In this document: one piece after another, positions 25,280 to 35,380 of the stretch
Layout of the letters: each line of letters begins with the position of its first letter
Position numbering within the stretch: the stretch's first letter is position 1
Assembly (NCBI GenBank): GCA_945873195.1
Contig: CAMCDA010000011.1
Location: 1-44,699, forward strand
DNA from: Asaia bogorensis
GTDB taxonomy: Bacteria; Pseudomonadota; Alphaproteobacteria; Acetobacterales; Acetobacteraceae
DNA: 44,699 nt
Direction: 5' to 3'
The notes under the pieces: model-generated
Told to the model about the DNA's origin: nothing
Seen by the model: only the letters and a program-made list of their open reading frames with translations
Databases searched by the model: none
Made by a program: the position numbers and the translations under genes

Positions 25280-26596
25280 GTGGCGGACGAAACGTTGAAC
25301 CTGGACGCGCGACTGCTGGCGCTTTGGGATCATCTCGGGCTGCGGTCGGCGCATGTCGCCACGCAGGTGCCAGGGGACCTCGCCGGCTTCGCCCGCGCGC
25401 ACCCCCAGCGGATCGGTGGGGCGGCGCTGTGCGTGCCGGTGCGGCTGGACCCAGCCGGGTTCGCCGGGATGGCGGATCGGGTGCTGATGATCGCCGGTGC
25501 CTTCGGTCTGACCAACGCGGTGACCGAACGGGCCATGGCGCGCCTGCCAGGCAGTGAGCGCGTCGTGCTCGAAGCCTATGACGCGCCGGGCTGGGCTGAT
25601 GTCGTGGCCGACCGAGGCGATGCGCTGATCGGCCATTTCACCCGCTTCCTGGACCGGCACGCCGCCACCACCCTGTCCGGCCCCCCGCGCGCCGGAACCC
25701 ATGCCGGAATTTCCTATCGCATCCAGGGCGCCGGCCCCGCTTTGGTGCTGCTGCCGTTCTTCCTCGCGCCATCGCAATGGGACCCGGGCTTGGCGGAACT
25801 GTCTCGGCATTTCACCGTGATCGTCCTGGGCGGGCGCTATCTGGGCGGCGTCGCGGCGCTGGAGGATCGGGCGCGGTCAGACAGCTATTGCCGGCTCGTG
25901 CGCACGCTGGTCGAAACCATGGCTCCCACGGCGGGTGACCGCATCCTGGATGTCGGCTGCGGGTCGGGCGCGCTGGACCGGATGCTCGCCAAATCGGTCG
26001 CCGCCGGCTGCCCGATCACCGCCACAGACCTCAATCCCTTCCTGCTGCGCGAAGCGGCGGCACTGGCCGAGGCGGAGGGGATCGGCGACGCCATCCGCTT
26101 CCAATCCGCGAACGCCGAGGCCCTGCCCTTCCCCTATGCCAGCTTCGATCACGCCTTCACCGTAACGGTGCTGGAGGAATGCGATGCCGACCAGGCCTTG
26201 CGGGAACTGCATCGCGTGGTCCGGCCCGGCGGGCGCGTGGGCGTCATCGTGCGCGCGATCGACCTGCCGCAATGGTGGCACCTCGACCTGCCCGAGGCGA
26301 TCCGACGCAAGGTGGACGTCCCACCGCAATCGGTGGGCGCGCGCGGCGTGGCGGATGCCAGCCTTTACCGACGCATGGCGCGCGCCGGCTTCACGTCCCC
26401 GCGGTGCTTCCCGACCCTGGTAACCTTCGATGCGCCCGACGGTCCGATCTGGCGCTATCGGGAGGATCATGTGCTGTCCCTGCTGACACCGGAGGAAACC
26501 CCGGTCTGGAAAGCCGCCGTTGAACAGGCGCGAGCCGAGGGCCTGCTGTTCATGGCCAATCCGCTGCACGCCGTGGTTGGGACGAAGCCTGCCTGA
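25280..26596 (+). CDS. SAM-dependent methyltransferase fused to hydrolase-like N-terminal half
   Basis: About 438 residues. The C-terminal half is a class I methyltransferase: SAM motif I ILDVGCGSGALD, ITATDLNPFLL, FQSANAEALPF and HRVVRPGGRVGVI. The N-terminal half resembles an alpha/beta hydrolase in the wrong order. First comes a C-terminal-like part (HVATQVPGDLAGFARAHPQR, LPGSERVVLEAYDAPGWADV) with no nucleophile Ser, then an N-terminal-like part (ISYRIQGAGPALVLLPFFLA). GTG at 25280 has GGAGAAGG upstream; ATG at 25259 (adding seven residues) is the alternative. It is divergent from the alpha/beta hydrolase gene with only about 60 bases between. The methyl acceptor is unknown. Confidence 0.8.
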   Translation: MADETLNLDARLLALWDHLGLRSAHVATQVPGDLAGFARAHPQRIGGAALCVPVRLDPAGFAGMADRVLMIAGAFGLTNAVTERAMARLPGSERVVLEAYDAPGWADVVADRGDALIGHFTRFLDRHAATTLSGPPRAGTHAGISYRIQGAGPALVLLPFFLAPSQWDPGLAELSRHFTVIVLGGRYLGGVAALEDRARSDSYCRLVRTLVETMAPTAGDRILDVGCGSGALDRMLAKSVAAGCPITATDLNPFLLREAAALAEAEGIGDAIRFQSANAEALPFPYASFDHAFTVTVLEECDADQALRELHRVVRPGGRVGVIVRAIDLPQWWHLDLPEAIRRKVDVPPQSVGARGVADASLYRRMARAGFTSPRCFPTLVTFDAPDGPIWRYREDHVLSLLTPEETPVWKAAVEQARAEGLLFMANPLHAVVGTKPA

Positions 26597-26634
26597 TACG
26601 GCCGGGGATTGATGTTCTCGGTTCGTCACTGCGG

Positions 26635-26648
26635 TAGGCACTTGCCTA
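26635..26648. promoter_or_regulatory. 14-bp dyad upstream of glnK
   Basis: TAGGCA-CT-TGCCTA is a perfect dyad about 73 bases upstream of the -24 element. The position suits an enhancer-bound activator such as NtrC, but the sequence does not match the usual TGCAC-type NtrC site, so the binding protein is unknown. Confidence 0.3.
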
Positions 26649-26720
26649 AATTCAGTGCAGTCCTGTTGTCATTCATCACGGAACGTATATTACGGAAATG
26701 ATATTCCGGCTTTTTTCGGG

Positions 26721-26736
26721 TTGGCACGATTGTTGA
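26721..26736 (+). promoter_or_regulatory. sigma-54-like promoter of glnK-amtB
   Basis: TTGGCACG-ATT-GTTGAA resembles the -24/-12 consensus (TGGCACG and TTGC) with correct spacing, except that the invariant GC of the -12 box reads GA. It lies about 73 bases before the glnK start, in an AT-rich upstream region. Nitrogen-regulated sigma-54 control is typical for glnK-amtB. Confidence 0.5.
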
Positions 26737-26808
26737 ATGCAAACCTTCCGACCAACCGCTTCTCAACCAGCGGCGGCTCGGAGACAAGGCAATGCAGGAC
26801 ACGCCGAC

Positions 26809-27147
26809 ATGAAACTGATCATGGCCATCATCAAGCCCTTCAAGCTTGACGACGTGCGAGAAGCCCTCACGCCGCTCGGCGTGCAGGGCCTGACCGTTTC
26901 CGAGGTCAAGGGCTTCGGACGGCAAAAAGGACAGACCGAGATCTATCGCGGCGCGGAATATCACGTGAGCTTCCTGCCGAAGATCAAGATCGAGGTCGTG
27001 GTCGGCGACGATCTCGCCGACCAGGTCATCGAGGCGATCGCCAAATCCGCCCACACCGGCAAGATCGGCGACGGCAAGGTGTTCGTCATGGATATCGAGC
27101 GCGCGATGCGGATCCGCACCGGCGAGACCGACGGCGAAGCACTCTAA
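26809..27147 (+). CDS. glnK: nitrogen regulatory protein P-II (GlnK/GlnB)
   Basis: This PII protein has exactly 112 residues, the standard length. It senses 2-oxoglutarate and ATP/ADP and binds AmtB or NtrB. The T-loop has the uridylylation site Tyr51 (RGAEYHVSFLPKIKIE); the B-loop reads TGKIGDGKVFV and the C-loop ERAMRIRTGE. An in-frame ATG 24 codons upstream would add a non-PII leader, so MKLIMAIIKPFKL is the start. amtB begins 25 bases downstream, and the coupled order marks it as the GlnK-type paralogue that controls the ammonium channel. Confidence 0.97.
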   Translation: MKLIMAIIKPFKLDDVREALTPLGVQGLTVSEVKGFGRQKGQTEIYRGAEYHVSFLPKIKIEVVVGDDLADQVIEAIAKSAHTGKIGDGKVFVMDIERAMRIRTGETDGEAL

Positions 27148-27172
27148 ATCAAGACGACAGGGAAACAGAACG

Positions 27173-28528
27173 ATGACGAACTCTCGCCTGGTCAAGGGTG
27201 CGGCCTTGCTGCTGCCCGCCCTTATGGCCACCGTACCGGCCTTTGCCGCGGACGATCCGCCGAAGATCGACGCAGGCGATACCGCCTGGATGCTGACCAG
27301 CACCGCGCTGGTGCTGATGATGACCATTCCCGGCGTCGCGCTGTTCTACGCCGGCATGGTGCGCAAGAAGAACCTGCTCGCGACCATGATGCAGTCCTTT
27401 GTAATCTGCTGCATCGTGACAATCATCTGGGCGGTGGCTGGCTACAGCCTCGCGTTCGGTAACGGCAACGCCTATATCGGCGACCTTTCCCGCGTGCTGC
27501 TGCGCGGCATTACCGATGGTTTCGCCAAGGGAACGGATGTCGCGTTCACCCTGGGCGCCGGCACGGACGGCGCGATCGCGACGACGATCCCCGAGAGCGT
27601 CTTCATGATGTTCCAGCTGACGTTCGCGATCATCACCCCGGCGCTGATCGCCGGCGCGGTCGCCGACCGGATGAAGTTCTCCGCGCTCTGCATCTTCATC
27701 GCGCTGTGGTCGCTGTTCGTCTACGCGCCCATCGCGCATTGGGTCTGGGCGCCGACGGGCTGGATGTTCGCCCTGGGCGTGCTTGATTTCGCGGGCGGCA
27801 CCGTCGTCCACATCAACGCCGGTATCGCCGGCCTGGTCTGCGCGCTCGTGCTGGGCAAGCGGATGGGCTACGGCACCAACAACATGGCCCCCTACAACCT
27901 GACCTATGCCGTCATTGGCGCCTCCCTCCTGTGGGTGGGCTGGTTCGGGTTCAACGCCGGTTCCGCCCTGGCGGCGAACGGGCGCGCTGGCATGGCGATG
28001 GCCGTGACCCAGATCGCGACGGCCGCGGCCGCGCTGTCCTGGATGGTCGCCGAGTGGATCATCAAGGGTAAGCCGTCCGTCCTGGGCGTCATCTCGGGCG
28101 CCGTGGCCGGTCTGGTCGCGATCACCCCCGCCGCGGGCTTCGTCCTGCCGGGTTCCGCGATCATCATCGGGCTCGTGTCTGGCGTGGTCTGCTTCTGGGC
28201 CGCCACCAGCCTCAAGCACCTGCTTGGGTATGACGACAGCCTGGACGCCTTCGGTGTGCACGGTGTGGGCGGTATCGTCGGCGCGCTGCTGGTCGGTGTC
28301 TTCGCCTACGGCCCGCTCTCGGCCACCGAAGCCCTGCCCGACGGCCTTGTAGGCGGCATGGACCAGTTCAAGCTGCAGGTCATCGGCGTCGCGGCCACCG
28401 TCGTTTTCACCGGTGTCATGACGTTCATCCTGCTGATGGTCACCAAGGCCCTGGTCGGACTGCGGGTCGCCGAGGAAGAGGAACGCGAAGGCCTAGATAT
28501 CGTCCTGCACGGCGAGCAGGTCTTCTGA
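27173..28528 (+). CDS. amtB: ammonium transporter AmtB
   Basis: This 451-residue channel has a cleavable signal (MTNSRLVKGAALLLPALMATVPAFA) and eleven membrane helices. Family landmarks are DTAWMLTSTALVLMMTIPGVALFYAGMVRKKN, the first pore histidine in YAPIAHWVW, DFAGGTVVHINAG, and the second pore histidine in GVHGVGGIVGALLVG. It conducts ammonium/ammonia when nitrogen is scarce and is blocked by unmodified GlnK from the gene upstream. AGGGAAA precedes the ATG. A strong stem-loop separates it from the porin gene. Confidence 0.97.
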   Translation: MTNSRLVKGAALLLPALMATVPAFAADDPPKIDAGDTAWMLTSTALVLMMTIPGVALFYAGMVRKKNLLATMMQSFVICCIVTIIWAVAGYSLAFGNGNAYIGDLSRVLLRGITDGFAKGTDVAFTLGAGTDGAIATTIPESVFMMFQLTFAIITPALIAGAVADRMKFSALCIFIALWSLFVYAPIAHWVWAPTGWMFALGVLDFAGGTVVHINAGIAGLVCALVLGKRMGYGTNNMAPYNLTYAVIGASLLWVGWFGFNAGSALAANGRAGMAMAVTQIATAAAALSWMVAEWIIKGKPSVLGVISGAVAGLVAITPAAGFVLPGSAIIIGLVSGVVCFWAATSLKHLLGYDDSLDAFGVHGVGGIVGALLVGVFAYGPLSATEALPDGLVGGMDQFKLQVIGVAATVVFTGVMTFILLMVTKALVGLRVAEEEEREGLDIVLHGEQVF

Positions 28529-28536
28529 TCCAACAC

Positions 28537-28564
28537 CCGGGGCATCCATGACCGGATGCCCCGG
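28537..28564 (+). other. intercistronic stem-loop between amtB and the porin gene
   Basis: CCGGGGCATCC and GGATGCCCCGG pair perfectly over 11 bp with a 6-base loop. No T-run follows, so it may be an RNA-processing or stability element that sets the ratio of amtB to porin message rather than a terminator. Confidence 0.55.
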
Positions 28565-28619
28565 ACCAACCAACCCCTTCACAAGCAAGCAAAAATCAAT
28601 CGTATCGGAGCGTTTCGTG

Positions 28620-29981
28620 ATGTTGCGTCACACAGCCACTCGGCACAGGACCTGGCTCACCGCCACCCTGCTTGCCAGCGTCGCCCTGCCGGCCTTTGCC
28701 CTGTCGGCGTTCGCGCAGGCACCCGCGCCGGCTGCCGCCCCCGCGGCAACGCCCGCCGCGGCCCCCGCGGCCGAACCCGCATCCACCGGTCTGGTGATCG
28801 ATGGGATCAAGCTGTCCGGGCAGGTCCAGGCCGGGTTCATGATGAACCCGTTCCGTCCCAGCACCGGGCTGAACTTCGGCCAGCTGTTCACAGACCGCGC
28901 CAACGCCGCCGCGCTCAATCAGATCCTGCTGACGGCGGAAAAGAAGATCGACCTCGAGAACACCGACTTCCAGTGGGGCTTCAAGCTCCAGGGCATGTTC
29001 GGCACGGATGCCCGGTACACGCAGTATCTCGGCGTGATGAACAATGTCTCCCCGAACTCACGCTATCAGCCGGATATCGTCGAGGCGAACTTCCAGATGC
29101 GCCTGCCGATCTTCTCGGGTGGCATGGACATCAAGGCCGGCATGTACTCGACCCCGCTCGGGGCGGAGTTGATCGATCCGGCGACCAATCTGTTCTACTC
29201 GCACTCCTACATCTTCCAGTTCGGTCTGCCGTTCAAGCACACCGGCCTGCTGACGGTGTCGCATGTGCACCCGATGCTGGACCTGTACGCGGGTGTCGAT
29301 ACCGGCGCGAACACGACCTGGGGTCCCCTGGGTGACAACAACGGGGCGATCGGCGGCATCCTGGGTGCCGGCCTGAACCTGATGGACGGCAAGCTCACCA
29401 TCCTGGGCCTGTCGCATTTCGGCCCCGAGAATGCCACGCGGGCACTCTCCCCGCTCGGCGTCAACGCGAACGGCAAGTGGCGGTACTTCAACGACATCGT
29501 GATCACCTACAAGCCGACTGACGAACTGACATTGATCACCGAGCTGAACTGGGTGCGGGAACAGTACAACGCACTGAACGGCAAGCCGGCAAACGCCTTC
29601 GGCGTCGCGCAGTATGTGTCCTATGCCTTGAACGAACAGCTCACGCTGAATGCCCGGGCGGAGGTCTGGCGCGACGACAACAACTTCTTCGTCGCGTCCT
29701 TCGCCAACAACAGCGACCCGATCCGGTTCCAGCAGGGACTTCCGAGCCGCGGCGCTGTCTACGCCGCACCCGGGACGAACACGACCTATGGGTCGCTGAC
29801 CCTTGGCGTGACCTGGAAGCCGGAGGTACCGATCTCGTTCGCCACCGTGGCGATCCGGCCGGAAATTCGCTGGGACCACGCGCTGACCAGCAACAAGCCG
29901 TTCAACAACAACTCGCTGACCAATACCCGCGGCACGAGCGACAACTTCACGTTCGGTGCCGATATCGTCTTCTCGTTCTGA
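28620..29981 (+). CDS. outer-membrane beta-barrel porin linked to amtB
   Basis: This 453-residue protein has a signal peptide (MLRHTATRHRTWLTATLLASVALPAFALSAFA split over about 32 residues), a short Ala/Pro-rich linker, then a beta-strand-rich barrel. Alternating strands end with the C-terminal Phe (DIVFSF), the usual outer-membrane insertion signal. Strands such as GKWRYFNDIVITYKP and LTLITELNW are typical of the putative beta-barrel porin family found next to amtB in several Proteobacteria. It probably lets small nitrogen compounds cross the outer membrane. GGAG upstream and the signal peptide choose the ATG at 28620 over an earlier open frame. A good terminator follows. Confidence 0.85.
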   Translation: MLRHTATRHRTWLTATLLASVALPAFALSAFAQAPAPAAAPAATPAAAPAAEPASTGLVIDGIKLSGQVQAGFMMNPFRPSTGLNFGQLFTDRANAAALNQILLTAEKKIDLENTDFQWGFKLQGMFGTDARYTQYLGVMNNVSPNSRYQPDIVEANFQMRLPIFSGGMDIKAGMYSTPLGAELIDPATNLFYSHSYIFQFGLPFKHTGLLTVSHVHPMLDLYAGVDTGANTTWGPLGDNNGAIGGILGAGLNLMDGKLTILGLSHFGPENATRALSPLGVNANGKWRYFNDIVITYKPTDELTLITELNWVREQYNALNGKPANAFGVAQYVSYALNEQLTLNARAEVWRDDNNFFVASFANNSDPIRFQQGLPSRGAVYAAPGTNTTYGSLTLGVTWKPEVPISFATVAIRPEIRWDHALTSNKPFNNNSLTNTRGTSDNFTFGADIVFSF

Positions 29982-30001
29982 TCGGACCACACTCAAAACA
30001 A

Positions 30002-30029
30002 AGCGGCCGGGGCAACCTGGCCGCTTTTT
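30002..30029 (+). terminator. intrinsic terminator of glnK-amtB-porin
   Basis: AGCGGCC and GGCCGCT form a stem around a 10-base loop and run into TTTTT, 20 bases after the porin stop. Confidence 0.88.
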
Positions 30030-30048
30030 CGTGCGCGGAGAAGGAAAT

Positions 30049-30278
30049 GGGGCTTTGCCCCAAACCCCACCAGGTGGCTTCGCCCCCTGGACCCCCACCA
30101 AGGGCGACGGCCCTTGGAACCGGACAGTTTGGGGGGAATGCAGGAGGGGCCGACCCGGACCTTGCACGGTCACGGTTGGCCCCTCCTGCATTCCCCTCAA
30201 CAAATGATTTCCAAAGGCCGCCGGCCTTTGGTGGGGTCCAGGGGCAAAGCCCCTGGCGGGGTCCGGGGCGGAGCCCCG
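30049..30278. repeat. mirror-symmetric array of seven hairpins (family C)
   Basis: In order: GGGGC-ttt-GCCCC (30049-30061); CCAGG/CCTGG with inner GGC/GCC (30070-30090); CCAAGGGC-gacg-GCCCTTGG (30098-30117); a long stem with 19-bp arms (30133-30151 and 30178-30196); CCAAAGGCC-gcc-GGCCTTTGG (30211-30231); CCAGGGGC-aaa-GCCCCTGG (30238-30256); CGGGGC-gga-GCCCCG (30264-30278). Hairpins 1-3 reappear as 7-5 in mirrored order with altered bases that keep pairing. The array fills the 302-bp gap between the porin terminator and the DMT transporter gene; no gene was seen in it. Confidence 0.85.
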
Positions 30279-30283
30279 CTCCT

Positions 30284-31189
30284 TCACCGCCGCCCGGACA
30301 AAGCGACTTCGCGGCGCCAGATATACAGCCCAGCGCCGACCAGGGTCAGGACGCCGACCAGGGACCACGCATCCGGATATTCGCCCCAGAACAGAATGCC
30401 AAGGATCGTGGCATAGACGATCGCGCCATACTCAAAGGGCGCGACGACGGTGGTTTCGCCGCTGCGGTATCCCTCGGTCATCAGCAGTTGCGCGACGCCG
30501 GACATGATCCCCGCGGCGACCAGCATGCCGAATTCGGTCGCGGTTGGCGTGACCCATCCGGGCAGCGCGCAGATCGTGGCGAGCACCGCGGTGCCCAGGG
30601 TGAACCAGGCCACGATGGTGACGTTCTTCTCCCCGGCTTCCCCCATCTTGCGGATGGTGATCATCGCGAGTGCCCAGGCAACGACGCCGGCCACGACCAG
30701 AAAAACGGCGAATGGCTGCTGCGCGGCCTCGGCCAGGCTGTTCCAGGGGCGCAGCATGATCAGCACGCCGCCAAGGCCCACGACCACCGCGCTCGCCCGC
30801 CGCCAGCCGACGCGTTCCCCCAGCAACGGCACCGACAGGATGGTCAGGAACAGGGGCATGGCGAAGCCCAAGGCCGTGACCGTGACGATCGGCAGGAATG
30901 CGTAGCCGTAGACGCTGGTGAAGGTGCCGAAGAACCCATACAGCGTGCGCAGGATGTGTCCCGCGGGCCGGCGCGTTTTCATCGCCGCGAAGCCGCCCTG
31001 CCGCCACAGCACGGGCAGCATCGTCAGGAAGGCGATATAGCCGCGGATCATCACGATCTCGAACACCGGCACGGTGACGGTCAGTGTCTTGATCAGCGCG
31101 GCGCCCAGCGTGAACGTGGCGGAGGCCGCGAGGACGCACAGGATCGCGTGCCGGCGCGCGGCGCGTTGGTCGGGTCGGGACGGTTCCAT
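30284..31189 (-). CDS. DMT family (EamA) transporter
   Basis: This 301-residue membrane protein has ten predicted helices arranged as two EamA repeats. The first begins ILCVLAASATFTLGAALIKTL and the second around FAVFLVVAGVVAWALAMITIRKMGE. ERVGWRRASAVVVGLGGVLIML at the repeat junction and GYRSGETTVVAPFEYGAIVYATILG near the C-terminus are typical of the family. Members export amino acids, nucleobases or drugs, or move nucleotide sugars; substrate cannot be assigned. The stop lies directly next to the hairpin array. The following gene on this strand starts 24 bases after it in coordinate terms and may be cotranscribed. Confidence 0.92.
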   Translation of the reverse strand: MEPSRPDQRAARRHAILCVLAASATFTLGAALIKTLTVTVPVFEIVMIRGYIAFLTMLPVLWRQGGFAAMKTRRPAGHILRTLYGFFGTFTSVYGYAFLPIVTVTALGFAMPLFLTILSVPLLGERVGWRRASAVVVGLGGVLIMLRPWNSLAEAAQQPFAVFLVVAGVVAWALAMITIRKMGEAGEKNVTIVAWFTLGTAVLATICALPGWVTPTATEFGMLVAAGIMSGVAQLLMTEGYRSGETTVVAPFEYGAIVYATILGILFWGEYPDAWSLVGVLTLVGAGLYIWRREVALSGRR

Positions 31190-31213
31190 TGCTGGGACCG
31201 TAGCACTGGAATC

Positions 31214-31975
31214 CTACGGGGCGACAATCACCGAGATCTGGTGCCCGATCGGCCCGCCACCGGCCAGGGTACGGCGGCGATGGCTGAAGAACCGCGTGTC
31301 CTCGGCCAGCGTATCGGCACCCGTCACGACAACGCCGGCCACGCCGGCCAGGCGCAGGCGATGGGCGCAATAGCCGGGGAGATCGAACTGCCACCGCGCC
31401 TCCCGCCGGCCATCGGCGAAGAACACGGCATCGGCGGCGTCATGGGCGAGCACGGCATCGCGCAGGTCGGCCGCGACTTCATAGGACTCCTGCCCGATGC
31501 ACGGCCCCACCGCGGCCGTGATGCGGGAAGGGTCGGCGCCGAGGGCCGTCATCGCGTCGATCGTGGCCTCGATGACGCCGATAACCGCGCCGCGCCATCC
31601 GGCATGGGCGGCGCCGACGATGCCGGCATGGTCGTCGGCGAACAGGATGGGCGCGCAATCGGCGGTGACGATGCCCAGCGCGAGGCCGGGCCGATCGGTC
31701 ACCATCGCATCGGCGCGCGGGCCGGCGCCGGGTTCCCAGGTTTCCGTGACGGTCGCGACATCGAGGCCATGGACCTGGGTCAAGCCGAGAAGGCGGGCGG
31801 GATCGGCGCCGAGCGCGCGGGCGGCGCGGGCGCGGTTTTCCAGCACGTGCGCGCGGTCATCCTGCCCCGAGAGGCTGCAATTCAGGCTGGCGAAGGGGCC
31901 GGAGGACACACCGCCGGCCCGGGTGAAGAACCCATGGCGCGCCGCGATGACGCCGGTTGTCAGAGCATCGGTCAT
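31214..31975 (-). CDS. pgeF: YfiH/PgeF (LACC1-like) copper/zinc purine nucleoside phosphorylase family protein
   Basis: This 253-residue protein belongs to the YfiH family, long annotated as polyphenol oxidase or laccase; members are now known as purine nucleoside phosphorylase/adenosine deaminase-like enzymes, and E. coli YfiH (PgeF) also edits peptidoglycan precursors. The zinc-binding triad is visible: His69 in LTQVHG, Cys107 in TADCAPILF and His124 in HAGWRG, plus GPCIGQESYEV and FFSHRR. ATG at 31975 gives the usual N-terminus (TTGVIAARHGFFTRAGGVS); an ATG 20 codons earlier is possible. It precedes the DMT transporter gene on the same strand. Confidence 0.9.
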   Translation of the reverse strand: MTDALTTGVIAARHGFFTRAGGVSSGPFASLNCSLSGQDDRAHVLENRARAARALGADPARLLGLTQVHGLDVATVTETWEPGAGPRADAMVTDRPGLALGIVTADCAPILFADDHAGIVGAAHAGWRGAVIGVIEATIDAMTALGADPSRITAAVGPCIGQESYEVAADLRDAVLAHDAADAVFFADGRREARWQFDLPGYCAHRLRLAGVAGVVVTGADTLAEDTRFFSHRRRTLAGGGPIGHQISVIVAP

Positions 31976-32192
31976 GGGAGGTTCCCCGCGCCAGGATTCC
32001 GTCGTTGCGGACGGGGTGGCAACCGCCGGTTCCAATCCTTGCCCATCCGATCGTGACTCCCGCGGTTATGCCCGCCCGATCTGCGCGGATTCCGCAGCCT
32101 GGGTCAATCGCCGTTCGAAGGCCCCGATTCGGCGGGGATTCAATCGGCCAGCATGGCCCCCTCTTTGCATAAATCCCAAACCTTGCCCATCA

Positions 32193-32208
32193 TGTGATCG
32201 TTACCACA
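32193..32208 (+). promoter_or_regulatory. CRP/FNR-like box upstream of maeB
   Basis: TGTGATCGTTACCACA matches the CRP half-site pattern TGTGA-N6-TCACA with one mismatch. It lies 37 bases before the maeB start, in the 269-bp divergent intergenic region between pgeF and maeB. Being close to the start, it might act as a repressor site or sit in the leader. Confidence 0.35.
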
Positions 32209-32244
32209 TCTGTCGCAATCAAGCCGCTGGTTCGTGAGGAAGTC

Positions 32245-34527
<2,283 letters not shown>

Positions 34528-34552
34528 GGCTAGCCGGCGGCGGGATCGCGGG

Positions 34553-35380
34553 TTACCCGATCAACCGCCGCCGGACCCAGGCCGAGGCGAAGTCGATCAC
34601 CGCGACTGTCACCAGGATCAGCAGGATGATGAACGAGACCTCATCCCACAGTCGTATCTTGATGCGTTCGGCGATCTGCAACCCGATCCCGCCGGCGCCG
34701 ACGACGCCGAGGATGGCGGCGCTGCGGGTGTTCGATTCAAACGCGTATAGGATTTGCGCCAACAGGACAGGGAACACCTGCGGCAGCAGGCCGTAGCGGA
34801 TCGCCATCAGGCGCGATCCCCCGGCGGCGATGATCGATTCCTGCTGGCGACGGTCGGCGTTCTCGATCGCCTCGGCGAACAGCTTGGCCAGCACGCAGAT
34901 TTCCGCCGCGGCGATCGCCATCACCCCGGCCAGCGGCCCCAACCCGACCGCGCGGACGAAGGCCAGCGCCCAGATCAACTGGTCGATCCCCCGCGCCCCA
35001 TCGAACAACCGCCTTATGGAGAAATGGGCGAGCGTGTTCACCACCACGTTCCGCGCGCCGAGGAACCCCAGCGGCAGGGCGATCACCGCGGCGATGACGG
35101 TGCCGAGGAAGGCCATCGCCACGCTCTCGGCCAAGCCCCGCAGGATCTGGTCCCAATGCGTGCCGGGGCTGGGCGGGATCATCTGCCGCAGGATAACGAA
35201 CAGGCCTGAAATCCCCTTTTCCAACCGCGCCGGCGTGATGTCGAACCACCAGCACACGGTGATGAACCAGGCCAGCGCGCCCAATGCCAGCGCGATCCGC
35301 CGAACCTTCCGGCCGGGGGAGGCTCCAAAGGCGGTGGGGTGGCGCAGCCGCAGGGCGGCGATCTGGTCCGCGCTCGCCAT
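34553..35380 (-). CDS. phnE: phosphonate-type ABC transporter permease (PhnE), second copy
   Basis: This 275-residue permease has the PhnE core: VVNTLAHFSIRR region, DQLIWALAFVRAVGLGPLAGVMAIAAAEI, the coupling-loop stretch AGGSRLMAIRYGLLPQVFP, and the C-terminal GAGGIGLQIAERIKIRLWDEV. The start overlaps the stop of the other permease gene (ATGA), giving a heterodimeric permease pair, as in many phnCDEE-type operons. PhnE proteins import phosphonates, phosphite or related oxyanions. It ends the minus-strand unit and converges on maeB. Confidence 0.92.
   Translation of the reverse strand: MASADQIAALRLRHPTAFGASPGRKVRRIALALGALAWFITVCWWFDITPARLEKGISGLFVILRQMIPPSPGTHWDQILRGLAESVAMAFLGTVIAAVIALPLGFLGARNVVVNTLAHFSIRRLFDGARGIDQLIWALAFVRAVGLGPLAGVMAIAAAEICVLAKLFAEAIENADRRQQESIIAAGGSRLMAIRYGLLPQVFPVLLAQILYAFESNTRSAAILGVVGAGGIGLQIAERIKIRLWDEVSFIILLILVTVAVIDFASAWVRRRLIG

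Noticed and set aside
30049-30278. Possible CRISPR array
   Set aside because: The units are hairpins of unequal length in mirrored order with no constant direct repeat or spacers, and no cas genes are nearby.
30047-32056. 669-codon open frame on the plus strand
   Set aside because: Begins inside the hairpin array and runs antisense through the DMT and pgeF genes; very rich in Gly, Arg, Asp and His.
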